Source: Methylobacterium sp. AMS5 (GTDB taxonomy: Bacteria > Pseudomonadota > Alphaproteobacteria > Rhizobiales > Beijerinckiaceae). From it: 64,000 bases of DNA. Of this stretch, positions 1 to 11,915 are shown in pieces. Numbering within the stretch: position 1 is the stretch's first letter; each line of letters opens with the position of its first letter. The notes under the pieces are model-generated. The model did no database searches. It saw nothing but the letters and a program-made list of their open reading frames with translations, and was not told the DNA's origin. Made by a program: the position numbers and the translations under genes. The stretch spans positions 4,159,501-4,223,500 of the forward strand of contig NZ_CP006992.1 of assembly GCF_001542815.1 (NCBI RefSeq). The letters run 5' to 3'.

Positions 1-2
1 TG

Positions 3-269
3 CTCGACCTGCCGGCGGTCACCTTCCGCGACGCGCACGAGCGGCCCGAGGGCATGGATGCCGGCACGCTGATCGTGGCGCCGCTCGGCAAGGTCGATCT
101 GGTCGAGGCGGTGCGTGCGGTGCGCGACGGCTACGGTGAGGGCCGCCGCTTCGCCGGGGCCGTGCCGGATTACCAGGGCGGCGCGGTCTCGACCAAGGTC
201 GTGCGGATCGTCCTGTCCACCATCGATCAGGTCAACCACACGGTGTGGTCGAAGCCCGGCCCCTTCTGA
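3..269 (+). CDS. UDP-N-acetylglucosamine 2-epimerase-like protein, C-terminal part
   Basis: Only the last 88 codons are present; the gene enters from the left edge and reads in frame from base 3. The segment FRDAHERPEGMDAGT matches the C-terminal active-site region of non-hydrolysing UDP-GlcNAc 2-epimerases (WecB-like), where an R-x-x-TERPE-x-x-x-AG block contacts UDP. The end (KVVRIVLSTIDQVNHTVW) resembles the tail of that family. Family role: interconversion of UDP-GlcNAc and UDP-ManNAc for surface polysaccharide. The catalytic half lies outside the window, so activity cannot be judged. A perfect hairpin follows 13 bases after the stop. Confidence 0.65.
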   Translation, partial: LDLPAVTFRDAHERPEGMDAGTLIVAPLGKVDLVEAVRAVRDGYGEGRRFAGAVPDYQGGAVSTKVVRIVLSTIDQVNHTVWSKPGPF

Positions 270-282
270 AAGTCCCGGGTTT

Positions 283-331
283 CCAAAGGGCCTCACGGCC
301 CTTTGGCGCATCTTCAGGGCCACGCCCTGAA
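283..331. repeat. Two-hairpin intergenic repeat, terminator-like (copy 1)
   Basis: A perfect 10-bp stem with a 4-base loop (CCAAAGGGCC-TCAC-GGCCCTTTGG, 283-306) is followed by a second stem (TTCAGGGC-CAC-GCCCTGAA, 313-331). It lies between the epimerase stop and the convergent trmFO stop. The same two stems occur at 33811-33858 in the opposite order, so this is a dispersed element that may act as a bidirectional terminator. There is no run of T. Confidence 0.7.
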
Positions 332-348
332 CCCGGCGAAGCCGCTCT

Positions 349-1773
349 CTACTCCGCCGCGTGCGGAAGTCGCTCACCCGCGATCCAGGCAGCGAGGTCT
401 TCCCGCGCCCGGTCGGTCAGCGCGCGCTTCTTGAGCGCCGCCTTCTCGGGTCCGCGCAGGCGCTTGCCGGTCTCGTTGCGCGGCATCTGCGCCAGCGGCG
501 GGAACAGCCCGAAATTCACGTTCATCGGCTGGAACGAGCGCGGTGCGTTGCGCTCTGCTTCCTCGGTCGCCTCGACGTGTCCGCCGGTGATGTGGCCGAT
601 GAGTGCCCCGAGCGCGGTCGTCGGGGGCAGGGGGGCGAGCGTCTGCCCGTCCGCTTCGGCGAGCGCATAGCGGCCGGCCATCAGCCCGACCGCGGCGCTC
701 TCGACATAACCCTCGCAGCCGGTGATCTGGCCGGCGAAGCGAAGCTGGGGCCGTGCCTTCAGCCGCAGGGTCGCGTCGAGCAGGCGCGGGCTGTCGAGAT
801 AGGTGTTGCGGTGCAGGCCGCCGAGCCGGGCGAACTCGGCATTTTCCAGCCCCGGAATCGTGCGGAAGACGCGGACCTGCTCAGCGTGGCGCAGCTTGGT
901 CTGGAAGCCCACCATGTTGAACAGGGTGCCGAGCGCATTGTCCTGGCGCAATTGGACGATGGCGTAGGCCTTCACGGTCGGGTTGTGCGGGTTGGTGAGC
1001 CCGACCGGCTTCATCGGCCCGTGGCGCAGGGTCTCGGGCCCGCGCTCGGCCATCACCTCGATCGGCAGGCAGCCGTCGAAATAGGGGGTCGAGGCCTCCC
1101 ATTCCTTGAACGCCGTCTTCTCGCCCGCGATCAGCGCGGCGACGAAGGCCTCGTACTGCGCCCGGTCCATCGGGCAGTTGAGGTAGTCCGCCCCCGTGCC
1201 GCCGGGACCGGCCTTGTCGTAGCGGGACTGGAACCACGCCTTGCCCATGTCGATCGAGTCGCGGTGGACGATCGGGGCGATGGCGTCGAAGAAGGCAAGC
1301 GATTCCCGGCCCGTCAGCGTGCCGACGGCCTCGGCCAGCGCCGGGGAGGTGAGGGGGCCGGTGGCGAGAATGGTCGAACCCCAGTCCTCGGGGGGAAGGC
1401 CGGCGACCTCCTCACGGACGATGGTGATGTTGGGGTGTTCCTCCAGCGCCGCGGTGACGGCCCGCGAAAACCCCTCGCGATCGACGGCGAGCGCCCCGCC
1501 CGCGGGCACTTGGTGGGCGTCCGCCGTTCGCATGATCAGCGAGTCGAGGCTGCGCATCTCCTGATGCAGCAGGCCGACGGCGTTGCCGTTGGCGTCGTCC
1601 GAGCGGAAGGAATTGGAGCAGACCAGTTCGGCCAGCCCGTCGGTGTGGTGGGCATCGGTGGCGCGAACGGGCCGCATCTCGTGCAGCACGACCGTGCGGC
1701 CGCCCTGCGCGACCTGCCAGGCCGCTTCGGAACCGGCGAGGCCACCGCCGACGATATGGATCGGGTTCGTCAT
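349..1773 (-). CDS. trmFO: tRNA (uracil-54-C5)-methyltransferase TrmFO, folate-dependent
   Basis: About 474 residues, the usual TrmFO length. This FAD enzyme uses 5,10-methylenetetrahydrofolate to make m5U54 in the tRNA T-loop. The N-terminus [16 protein letters not shown] is the FAD-binding Rossmann GxGxxG, followed by the family block [16 protein letters not shown] with its conserved Cys, and later [20 protein letters not shown] near the C-terminal FAD site. The frame stays open upstream for 46 codons, but only the ATG at 1773 places the Rossmann motif at the N-terminus. The gene stands alone and converges on the epimerase. Confidence 0.95.
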   Translation of the reverse strand: MTNPIHIVGGGLAGSEAAWQVAQGGRTVVLHEMRPVRATDAHHTDGLAELVCSNSFRSDDANGNAVGLLHQEMRSLDSLIMRTADAHQVPAGGALAVDREGFSRAVTAALEEHPNITIVREEVAGLPPEDWGSTILATGPLTSPALAEAVGTLTGRESLAFFDAIAPIVHRDSIDMGKAWFQSRYDKAGPGGTGADYLNCPMDRAQYEAFVAALIAGEKTAFKEWEASTPYFDGCLPIEVMAERGPETLRHGPMKPVGLTNPHNPTVKAYAIVQLRQDNALGTLFNMVGFQTKLRHAEQVRVFRTIPGLENAEFARLGGLHRNTYLDSPRLLDATLRLKARPQLRFAGQITGCEGYVESAAVGLMAGRYALAEADGQTLAPLPPTTALGALIGHITGGHVEATEEAERNAPRSFQPMNVNFGLFPPLAQMPRNETGKRLRGPEKAALKKRALTDRAREDLAAWIAGERLPHAAE

Positions 1774-2071
1774 CGCGACGGAATAGAACCACGCGGCCAC
1801 GCGATCAATGCGGGCGGGCACGCGAACCGGAGGCGAAGCGGGGCGCGGCCGGCGCGACGGACAGGATGCCGCTCCATCGCCGCGTCGGCGAAGCGCACCG
1901 GACGCCCTCAATGCCGCAGGCCCCTCTCGCGAACCGGCGCAACCGCTCCGGAAGACTTAAGCCGCAATTGCTCGCGGGTGCCACATCGCGGCCGAGACAG
2001 GCAAACCGCGCCGGCATTACCGTGGGCCCCTCGTCCCCGATATCCGGGCCGGTCAAGCGGAGCGGACGGCA

Positions 2072-3694
2072 ATGGCGATCTCTCCCGACGGGGCGCTGCC
2101 CTACTTCGTGTACGACGGCTACCTCGTCTCGCTCTATCCGTGGCAGGGCCAGCACGTCGCGCTCCTGACATCGGCCAACGATCTCGACGGCGATGTCATG
2201 CAGGACATCCTGAACAGGATCGACGCCGCCTACGAGGTCTACCTCGCCATCACCGGGCAGGCTCCGACCCCGTACCGGGCCTATAACGGCCTACTCACGA
2301 TCGCCGAGGTGCCCACGGCGCTCGGAGGCGCGGCGAACGCGATCGGCTTTCTGGGAGCCTCCGGCATCGAGCTCACGACCGGCGCGTTCGATCAGCTCTA
2401 CGCCGGCGCGGCCGAAGACGGCACATTCGATCAGACCGTCTTCTACGAACTCGGGCGGAACTTCTGGTTCTACGGTCCGCAACTCGGGACCGTGGATGCC
2501 TTCGTCACGGGGTTCGCGATCGCCAACCGGTTCGTGTCGATGCAGGAGGCCGGCATCCCCGGCAGCGCGTTCGGGGCCCTGCCCTTCGACGAATTCAAGC
2601 AGTCCATCCTCGAAGATCTTGCGCAGACCTTCTTCGGGGAGGCGGGCACCACGCTCGCCAACACCCTCGGCGCGGCGACCGGCGTTCCGAACGCCAACAA
2701 TTGGGGTGCTGCGGACCTCGCCGCCTCCCTGCTCAGCCAAGTCTACGAGGATCTCGGCCTCGACGCCTACGGGCGCTTCTATCAGGAACTCGCCGGCCGT
2801 CCCGCCGCGGGCACGCCGGAAGAGGCCTTCGCCAATCTGGTCGCCGCCGCGAGTCAGGCCACCGGGATCGACTACGGCTTCCTGAACAAGGCCGAGGGCG
2901 TCGCCTATGTCGTCGGCGGCCGGGGCGACGACCGGCTCGAGGCCGACGGAAGCGGCAACCCGGTCCTGGGCTTTGCCGGCGACGACACGCTCATCGGCAC
3001 GGCCGGCGCCGACCGGCTGTTCGGCGACGCGGGCGACGACGTCCTGCGCGGCGGAGGCGGCCGCGATCAGCTCGTGGGCGGGGCTGGCGACGACACCTAC
3101 TTCGTCGACACGCCCGGCGACCATGTGTTCGAGGGTCGGGGGCAGGGCACCGACAGGCTCGTGGCGACGAGCGCGTACACACTGGCTGCCGGCCAGGAGA
3201 TCGAGATCCTGCAACTCGCCGAGAGTACCGGATGCGCGCCGCTGTCCCTTACCGGAAACGCCTTCGGCCAGCGGCTGATCGGCAATGCCGGCGACAACAG
3301 GCTCGCTGGCGGCGGCGGTGACGACAGCCTTGCGGGCGGCCTCGGCGCCGACCGGCTCACGGGCGGAGCGGGCGCCGATGCCTTCGTGTTCGACACCCGG
3401 CTCGGTCGCGGCAACATCGATCACGTCAGGGACTTCGCGTCACAGGACGACGTGTTCCACCTCGACCACGCCGTCTTCTCAAGCCTCGACATCGGGGCGC
3501 TGACGCCCGGGCAGTTCAAGAACCTCGGTCCGGCCAAGGCGATCAAAGCGGATGCCGACGACCGCATCCTCTACCAGCAGAAGACGGGCGAGCTGTTCTA
3601 CGATGCCGACGGCAGCGGCCGGAAAGAGGCCGTCCTGATCGCGGTGCTGGACAACCACGCCGCCCTCGACCACACGGATTTCCTCATCGTGTGA
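2072..3694 (+). CDS. Secreted RTX calcium-binding protein with degenerate zincin-like N-terminal domain
   Basis: 540 residues. The C-terminal half (about 280-345 and 410-450) carries two blocks of glycine- and aspartate-rich nonapeptides of the GGxGxDxLx type (for example FAGDDTLIGTAGADRLFG), which form Ca2+-binding beta rolls in type I-secreted RTX proteins. There is no N-terminal signal peptide, and the tail is of the kind that carries the uncleaved type I signal. The N-terminal ~270 residues look like an extracellular enzyme domain; the segment FYELGRNFWFYG resembles the HELGHNF zinc helix of gluzincins, but the metal-binding His residues are missing. No type I transporter is encoded in this window. 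Confidence 0.85.
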   Translation: MAISPDGALPYFVYDGYLVSLYPWQGQHVALLTSANDLDGDVMQDILNRIDAAYEVYLAITGQAPTPYRAYNGLLTIAEVPTALGGAANAIGFLGASGIELTTGAFDQLYAGAAEDGTFDQTVFYELGRNFWFYGPQLGTVDAFVTGFAIANRFVSMQEAGIPGSAFGALPFDEFKQSILEDLAQTFFGEAGTTLANTLGAATGVPNANNWGAADLAASLLSQVYEDLGLDAYGRFYQELAGRPAAGTPEEAFANLVAAASQATGIDYGFLNKAEGVAYVVGGRGDDRLEADGSGNPVLGFAGDDTLIGTAGADRLFGDAGDDVLRGGGGRDQLVGGAGDDTYFVDTPGDHVFEGRGQGTDRLVATSAYTLAAGQEIEILQLAESTGCAPLSLTGNAFGQRLIGNAGDNRLAGGGGDDSLAGGLGADRLTGGAGADAFVFDTRLGRGNIDHVRDFASQDDVFHLDHAVFSSLDIGALTPGQFKNLGPAKAIKADADDRILYQQKTGELFYDADGSGRKEAVLIAVLDNHAALDHTDFLIV

Positions 3695-3725
3695 TCCCGC
3701 CTTCCGTATGGCGCAAGGCCGACTG

Positions 3726-4700
3726 TCAGTGCAGCTTCGGTCCGATCAGGAACCGGTCGCGATCGACCGAGGTCAGCGCGAGCCGGGTCAGGCGCCCGTC
3801 CCGGTTGACCGTGAGGGGGACGCGCACCCCCGCCTCGCCGAGTGCCCAGACCTGCCGGAAGAGGCCGGCGAGGTCGGCGACCGGCTCGCCCGCCACCTCG
3901 GTCAGCACGTCGCCCGCGCGCAGGTCGGCGGCCTCCGCCGGGCCCCTGTCGGCGGTCCCCATCACCACGACGCCGTCCTCGGTCTCGGTGGCGTAGAGGC
4001 CGAGCCAGGGGCGGGGCGGGCGGTCGGCCCGGCCGCGGCTCTCGAGATCGGCCAGGATCGGCGGCAGGAGTTCGATCGGTACGATCATGTTGATCGCCCG
4101 CCCCGCCCCTGTGCCGCCCTGCTGAAGCTGAAGCGAGCCGATGCCGACCAGCGCGCCGTCGGCCCCGATCAGGGCGGTGCCGCCCCAGTGCGGATGGGCG
4201 GGGGTGGTGAACAGGGCCTCGTCGAGGACGTACTCCCAGTAGCCGGCGAATTCCTGCCGGGCGACGAGTTCGACCGCGAGGCTGTGCGAGCGCCCGCCCG
4301 CCCCCGCGACCACGGCCCGCTCGCCGACCTTCAGCGTATCCGAACGCCCGAGCCTCAGGGCGGGTAGGCCGAGGCGACCCAGGGCCTGGACCAGGCCGAA
4401 GCCGGTCTCCCCGTCATAGCCGACGACGTAGGCCGGCACCGAGCGCCCGTCATGGGTGGTGAGCCAGACGCTCTCGGCCTCCAGCACGAGGTAGCCGATG
4501 GTGAGCACCAGCCCGTCCTCGCGGATCACCACGCCGTTGCCCGCCCGCTCGGTGCCGAGCGTCTCCGCCGTGAAGGCCTCCGCCGGCACCCGCGCGGAGA
4601 GGGAGACGACCGAGGTCAGCGCCCGCTCCAGATCGTAGGCGTAGTCGCCGGCCTTCGGCTGCAGGGCGGCCGGAATCCTGAATTCGCCGTGCGCGGACAT
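3726..4700 (-). CDS. DegP/HtrA-like PDZ protein lacking the catalytic triad (pseudoprotease)
   Basis: 324 residues from the ATG at 4700. The order is that of an S1C protease: chymotrypsin fold (about 30-225), then a PDZ domain (about 235-315, with GPAEAADLRAGDVLTEVAGEPV). The framework motifs are recognisable, but each catalytic residue is replaced: LTNNHVV is LTIGYLV, the DPxTDLA aspartate region is DGETGFGLV, and NPGNSGGP is HPHWGGTA. No signal peptide or membrane anchor is obvious. By inference it could be a peptide-binding scaffold, chaperone or sensor rather than a protease. It is divergent from the ECF sigma gene with 438 bp between them. The frame is open far upstream, but that part does not look like protein. 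Confidence 0.8.
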   Translation of the reverse strand: MSAHGEFRIPAALQPKAGDYAYDLERALTSVVSLSARVPAEAFTAETLGTERAGNGVVIREDGLVLTIGYLVLEAESVWLTTHDGRSVPAYVVGYDGETGFGLVQALGRLGLPALRLGRSDTLKVGERAVVAGAGGRSHSLAVELVARQEFAGYWEYVLDEALFTTPAHPHWGGTALIGADGALVGIGSLQLQQGGTGAGRAINMIVPIELLPPILADLESRGRADRPPRPWLGLYATETEDGVVVMGTADRGPAEAADLRAGDVLTEVAGEPVADLAGLFRQVWALGEAGVRVPLTVNRDGRLTRLALTSVDRDRFLIGPKLH

Positions 4701-5138
4701 GTTCTGCAATTTCCCTGCGCCCCGCTCCGCCGCCGCCCGTGGACCGACTTCCGCGGAAACGGCGGCCGCCGGGGCGGTCGCATCCGTCTCCCGTCCGTGA
4801 GGTTCGCCGGGCTGCGCTCCCGACACAGATAGGCGGCGCATCTCGCCCCGACACCCGCCCGCCGCCGCGTCGAAAGGCACCGGCGCCACGCCCCGACACC
4901 ACGCCCGCCGTTTCGCCCCGAACGAGCGCTCTTCGCGCCGCGAAACCGCCGAAACGGCTTCGCGATTGCCCTGTCGACATCGCGACGGCCTGTGGTGCGT
5001 CGGCAAAGCCTCCGATAGGGTGCCGCTCCCTGTCCCGCCGCGCTGAGCGCCCGGCGGACGCCTCTCATCCAGACGCACCGGAACCATGCCGCGTCCTCCG
5101 ACGACCTCCCTCCGCGCCGCGCCCGCCGGAAGCGGGCC
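4701..5138. other. Intergenic region between divergent genes
   Basis: This GC-rich spacer should hold the promoters of the pseudoprotease (leftward) and the ECF sigma gene (rightward). I could not pick a convincing ECF-type -35/-10 pair. No RNA gene, repeat or credible small gene was seen. Confidence 0.4.
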
Positions 5139-5693
5139 GTGACGCCGCACGACGGAGAACTGGCCGGGATGCTGGACCGCGTCGCCCGCCGGGACGTGGC
5201 GGCCCTGCGGGCGCTCTACGACCGGACCGCGCCGAAACTTTTCGGGATCATCCTGCGTATCCAGCGAGACCGGAGCCTCGCCGAGGACGTGCTTCAGGAT
5301 GTCTACCTGAAGGTCTGGCAGTCGGCGGGCTCCTACGCGCCCTCCGCCGGGGCCCCACTTCCGTGGCTGTGTACGATCGCGCGCAACCGGGCCATCGACG
5401 GGCTGCGCCGCCGGAGCGAGGTTCCGATGCCGTCTGGTGAAAGCGGGGAGGCCTGGATGGAGCGCCTCGTCGCCCCGACCGACGAGGAAGGCGCCTTCCT
5501 CGACCGCGACGCGCTCGTCGCCTGCCTGTCCCGGCTCGATCCGACGCAGCGCGACTGCGTCGTGCTGGCCTATTGCGAGGGCTGGTCGCGCGAGGAACTC
5601 GCCGAACGCTTCGAGCGGCCCGTCAACACCGTCAAGACCTGGCTGCACCGGACGCTGGCCGCCCTGAAATCCTGCCTGGAGCGTATCGCGTGA
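5139..5693 (+). CDS. ECF-family RNA polymerase sigma factor
   Basis: 184 residues, the usual ECF size. Region sigma-2 is seen around AEDVLQDVYLKVWQSAGSY and PWLCTIARNRAIDGLRRR, and region sigma-4 at LDPTQRDCVVLAYCEG through the helix-turn-helix SREELAERFERPVNTVKTWL. It should direct RNA polymerase to a small extracytoplasmic-stress regulon. The start is taken as GTG 5139; an in-frame ATG at 5169 would remove ten residues ahead of sigma-2. The stop overlaps the start of the anti-sigma gene (GTGA), which indicates translational coupling. It resembles the SigK-like group paired with RskA anti-sigmas. Confidence 0.92.
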   Translation: MTPHDGELAGMLDRVARRDVAALRALYDRTAPKLFGIILRIQRDRSLAEDVLQDVYLKVWQSAGSYAPSAGAPLPWLCTIARNRAIDGLRRRSEVPMPSGESGEAWMERLVAPTDEEGAFLDRDALVACLSRLDPTQRDCVVLAYCEGWSREELAERFERPVNTVKTWLHRTLAALKSCLERIA

Positions 5694-6469
5694 GCGGCGG
5701 CAGCGGCAGACCGGAACCGGCGGAACGCGACCTGCGGGCGGCCGAGTACGTGCTCGGCACCCTCGATGCGGGTGAGCGCGCCGCGTTCGAATCGGAGCGG
5801 GCGGTCGATCCGGCCACCGAGGCCGCCGTCCGCGCCTGGGAGCGGCGTCTCGCCCCGCTCGCGCGCGCCGTGCCCCCGGTCGAGCCGCCGGCCCATATCT
5901 GGCCGGAGATCGCCCAAAAGATTGCCGAAGGGATCGCGCGCGGCACCGCGGCGGACGATCCCGCCCCCCGGCCGGACCAAGCCGGCGCCGCCAACGACAA
6001 CCGCCTGCGCGACCTGCGGCGGCAACTCCGGCTCTGGCGCTTCACCGCGGCGGGGGCGGGGCTGGTCGCCGCCAGCCTCGCGCTGGTGGTGCTCACCGGT
6101 GCGCCGCGGCTCGGCGGGGAGCGGGCGGGCGGCGCGGGGGAGGGCCGCTACGTCGCCGTGGTCACGAGCGCGGGCGACCTGCCGGCCCTGATCGTCAGCG
6201 TCGACACCCAAGCGGGCACCGCCCGGGTGCGGCCGGTGGCGGCGCAGGCGCCGGCCGGCCACAGTCTGGAACTCTGGTATGTCGGGCCGGGCGCCGCCCC
6301 GAAGCCGATCGGTCTCGTCGAAGGCGAGGCCACCCGCATCCGCCTGCCGCCGGAGGCCGGACGCGGCGGGGACGGCGTCATCGCCGTATCGGTGGAGCCG
6401 CCGGGCGGCTCGCCCACCGGCAAGCCCACCGGGCAGGTGATCTACACCGGCAAGCTGATCCGGGAATAG
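5690..6469 (+). CDS. RskA-type anti-sigma factor, single-pass membrane protein
   Basis: About 259 residues from the GTG at 5690, which overlaps the sigma stop. The N-terminal cytoplasmic part (DLRAAEYVLGTLDAGERAAFE, about 14-34) matches the N-terminus of anti-sigma-K factors. A single membrane helix lies at about 118-137 (FTAAGAGLVAASLALVVLTG). The outer part contains LELWYVGPGAAPKPIGLV, the hallmark of the RskA C-terminal domain. It should hold the ECF factor at the membrane and release it on regulated proteolysis. No adjacent protease or obvious target gene identifies the signal. Confidence 0.9.
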   Translation: MSGGSGRPEPAERDLRAAEYVLGTLDAGERAAFESERAVDPATEAAVRAWERRLAPLARAVPPVEPPAHIWPEIAQKIAEGIARGTAADDPAPRPDQAGAANDNRLRDLRRQLRLWRFTAAGAGLVAASLALVVLTGAPRLGGERAGGAGEGRYVAVVTSAGDLPALIVSVDTQAGTARVRPVAAQAPAGHSLELWYVGPGAAPKPIGLVEGEATRIRLPPEAGRGGDGVIAVSVEPPGGSPTGKPTGQVIYTGKLIRE

Positions 6470-6540
6470 GACGCGCCCCACCGGGGCCGCCCCTTCCGGA
6501 ATCGAAGCGATTCTCACCCTCAAGCATCGTCTTGTCTTTG

Positions 6541-6589
6541 CATCGTCTTTTTTCGAAAGCCGGCAACCACCTTTCGGGACGATGCTCTC
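6541..6589. repeat. Dispersed imperfect palindrome (copy A)
   Basis: CATCGTC...CGAAAGCCGGCAACCACCTTTCGGGACGATG forms an imperfect stem with outer arms CATCGTC/GACGATG and inner arms CGAAAG/CTTTCG. Related copies lie at 21361-21408, 27262-27306 (diverged), 37551-37602 and 40980-41017 (degenerate). All are intergenic. Confidence 0.75.
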
Positions 6590-6692
6590 ACCGTCCCGAA
6601 ACGGACAAAGCCGCCCAGCCTTGCGGCGGGACGGCTTCGTGACCTTGAACAGACCGGGGACGCGATGGGCGCCCCCGATCGGATCGATCAGC

Positions 6693-7634
6693 TCAGTACT
6701 TGCGAACGAGCGGGGCCGGCATCGGGGCCGGGGCGGCCGCCGGGGTGTAGAGCGGGGCCACGATGCGGAACCAGCCGTCGGTGCTCTCGCGCAGGCCGGC
6801 CGTGGTCACGACGTCGCGGGCGACGTAGGCCTGAACCGAGAACGGTCCGAAGTCGTAGCCGATGAGACCGCCGAGAGCGAACCGGCCACCGCGACCGATG
6901 CGGCTGGTCGGGTCGTTCACGAAGGCGAGCAGGTTCGGGTCGAGGTTGACCGTGCCGTAGCCGATGGCGCCGATCTCGAACTTGCCGAACTTCTTGGTCG
7001 CGGTCAGGTCGAGGTTGAACGCGTCCGAGATCTGCACCGGGCCGAAGAAGCCGGGGATGCCGTTGCGGCCGTCGAAGCGGCTGGGCGAGTCGTAGAAGTT
7101 GTAGGTCAGGTTGGCGGTCAGGTTGTAGCCGTCGCCGGTGTAGCTGACGGCACCGCCGACACGGTAGGTGTTGGAGGCCAGGATGTTGAGGCCGCCGCCG
7201 CGACCGGCGTTCAGCTCGTTGAGGTAGGAACCGCCGAGCAGGCTGACGCCGATGTTGCCGCCGAGGTCGAACGCCCAGATCGCGCCGACGAAGGTGCCGA
7301 CGTTGATCGAGGTGTCACGGCCGCCGGCCGCGCGGCTGAAGGTGAACACGGTCGGGGGGGCCACGACGAACTCGAGCCGGCCGCCGAACGGCACGTAGGG
7401 GGTCGCCCACACGAGGATCGGGATGTTGACCGCGGTGTCGACCGAGGTCGCGTTCGGGCCATCCGGGCTGCGGTAGGTGAAGGTGTTGATCGCGTAGATG
7501 CCCTCGGGGAGCGGCGCGCCAACGGCCAGACCGACCTGCTCACCAGGAACCGTGGTCGACTGCGCCTGGGCAACGGTCGTCGTCATTCCGGCCGTGAGCG
7601 CAATGGCGCCAGCGGCGAGCCAGTTCTTCATCAT
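6693..7634 (-). CDS. Outer-membrane beta-barrel protein, MetA/phenol-transporter-like family
   Basis: 313 residues with a clear Sec signal peptide (KNWLAAGAIALTAGMTTTVAQA, cleavage near residue 24). The rest has the alternating, glycine- and aromatic-rich pattern of a barrel, with GLPEG-type N-terminal and FGPFSVQAYVARDVV strand segments like those of the transporter family first described in the meta-pathway of phenol degradation (PF13557-like). The tail ends in a short Pro/Ala linker and RKY. The start is one of two adjacent ATGs (7634/7631) behind an AAGGAACGAG ribosome-binding site. Substrate unknown. Confidence 0.8.
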   Translation of the reverse strand: MMKNWLAAGAIALTAGMTTTVAQAQSTTVPGEQVGLAVGAPLPEGIYAINTFTYRSPDGPNATSVDTAVNIPILVWATPYVPFGGRLEFVVAPPTVFTFSRAAGGRDTSINVGTFVGAIWAFDLGGNIGVSLLGGSYLNELNAGRGGGLNILASNTYRVGGAVSYTGDGYNLTANLTYNFYDSPSRFDGRNGIPGFFGPVQISDAFNLDLTATKKFGKFEIGAIGYGTVNLDPNLLAFVNDPTSRIGRGGRFALGGLIGYDFGPFSVQAYVARDVVTTAGLRESTDGWFRIVAPLYTPAAAPAPMPAPLVRKY

Positions 7635-8186
7635 TTTTCTCGTTCCTTCCCAAGGATTTCAGGCGTCCGCCCCGTAGCGCCTGCATCGCCTCTCGCCTCC
7701 CTCTCTCCCCGGAGTGGATGGCTGGTGTGATGCCGGTGCCCCCTACGGCCGCACCTCAAGTCTCGACGTCGGGAACTATTCTACAGACCGCCCGCGAAAG
7801 ACAGGGGATTGCCTCCAATCTCGGCAGTTCGAACCCTACCGTTGCTCAAAAGCCGCATTTTTGCTGCGGAGCAACCAAGGGCTTAACGACCTCTTAACGC
7901 AATCCATCTTGGACGAATGCCTTCCCGCGAGCGGGATTCAGGCGAAATAGTACATTGTCCTCAAGTCATTGGCCGCCGCATCCGACCGGGATTCTTCGGC
8001 AGAAGGGGCCGGGCAGTTGCGCAAATGCGAACGCGGGTTGTGGGCTCGGCCGGCACCGACGGCGCCGTCACCAGGGGCCGGACGGACCGGTCCAGCCGAC
8101 CGAATCGCCCCTCGGCCCGGCCCCCGGCCGCGCAGGAACCCATCACCATCAGGTTGCGCCGGCCCGCCCGCTTCGGCCAGCGCTCC
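7635..8186. other. 552-bp intergenic region with a bulged hairpin
   Basis: This is the upstream region of the leftward outer-membrane gene and the downstream region of uvrA. It is less GC-rich around 7780-7970. A bulged stem lies at 7841-7875: outer arms GTTGCT/AGCAAC, inner arms CCGCA/TGCGG. I see no tRNA or credible gene; the open frames lack coding character. Confidence 0.4.
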
Positions 8187-11276
<3,090 letters not shown>

Positions 11277-11452
11277 GGACGACAAAATCTCTGCGACGAT
11301 CCGGGCGACCCGATGCACGGCCCCCGATCTGTTCGGACAGGCAGCGGGCATGCCGCGCGCGCAAAACAGGTTCCGGGGACGGAAGATGGGTTCCGGGCGG
11401 CGTGAAACCACTAGAACGGAACAGGTACGACGGCAATGCCGGCCCGAAACGT

Positions 11453-11896
11453 TCAAGCAACGCTCAAGCTGACGAGCGTCCAGAACAGGATCAGCACCGC
11501 CATCCCACCGAGCGCAACGCGGCCCGCATGCAGGCGGCCCCAGCGCGCGACGAGGATGCGGACCTCCGGCCCCGCCGCCATCGGCGCGATGGCCTCGAGG
11601 CGCCGGTTGACCGGCATGATCACGATGAGCGTGTAGGGCCAGTTCGCCACGAGCACGAATCCGCCCGCGAGAAAGCCGAGCCGCCCGGTGAGCCACCATG
11701 CCGGCGCGGCGCAGAGGAAGCCGATGACGGCCAGGCTCCCCTGCATGGCGGTGCCGCCCCGATAGGCCCGGCGCCATTGCACCAGAAGGGCGGGCTCCGG
11801 GATCAGCAGCCGCGCCGGCTGCTCGGCGACGAGGATGTAGAGGGCCGCGCCCGTGAACAGGGCCGCGAGGATGAGAGCGAGGAGACCGGGGATCAT
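11453..11896 (-). CDS. DUF1772-like integral membrane protein
   Basis: 147 residues from the ATG at 11896. Four hydrophobic segments are visible (about 2-24, 50-70, 72-95 and 125-145), with the family-like block [18 protein letters not shown] between the third and fourth. This matches DUF1772 (anthrone oxygenase-like) proteins, whose role in bacteria is not established. The longer frame upstream overlaps the neighbouring 83-residue gene and is not favoured. No operon partner is evident. Confidence 0.7.
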   Translation of the reverse strand: MIPGLLALILAALFTGAALYILVAEQPARLLIPEPALLVQWRRAYRGGTAMQGSLAVIGFLCAAPAWWLTGRLGFLAGGFVLVANWPYTLIVIMPVNRRLEAIAPMAAGPEVRILVARWGRLHAGRVALGGMAVLILFWTLVSLSVA

Positions 11897-11915
11897 GGTG
11901 TCCGCGGGCCGTGCC

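Noticed and set aside
361..2286. A 641-codon open frame opposite trmFO
   Set aside because: It is the antisense shadow of trmFO and the upstream spacer; composition is Arg/Gly-rich without domain motifs. Such frames are common in very GC-rich DNA.
5040..5138. Possible autoregulated ECF promoter (GGAACC near 5090) upstream of the sigma gene
   Set aside because: No matching -10 element lies at the expected 15-17 bp spacing.
7826..7845. A T-loop-like string (CAGTTCGAACCC) suggesting a tRNA
   Set aside because: The flanking bases cannot form a T-stem, and no anticodon or acceptor stem is found around it.
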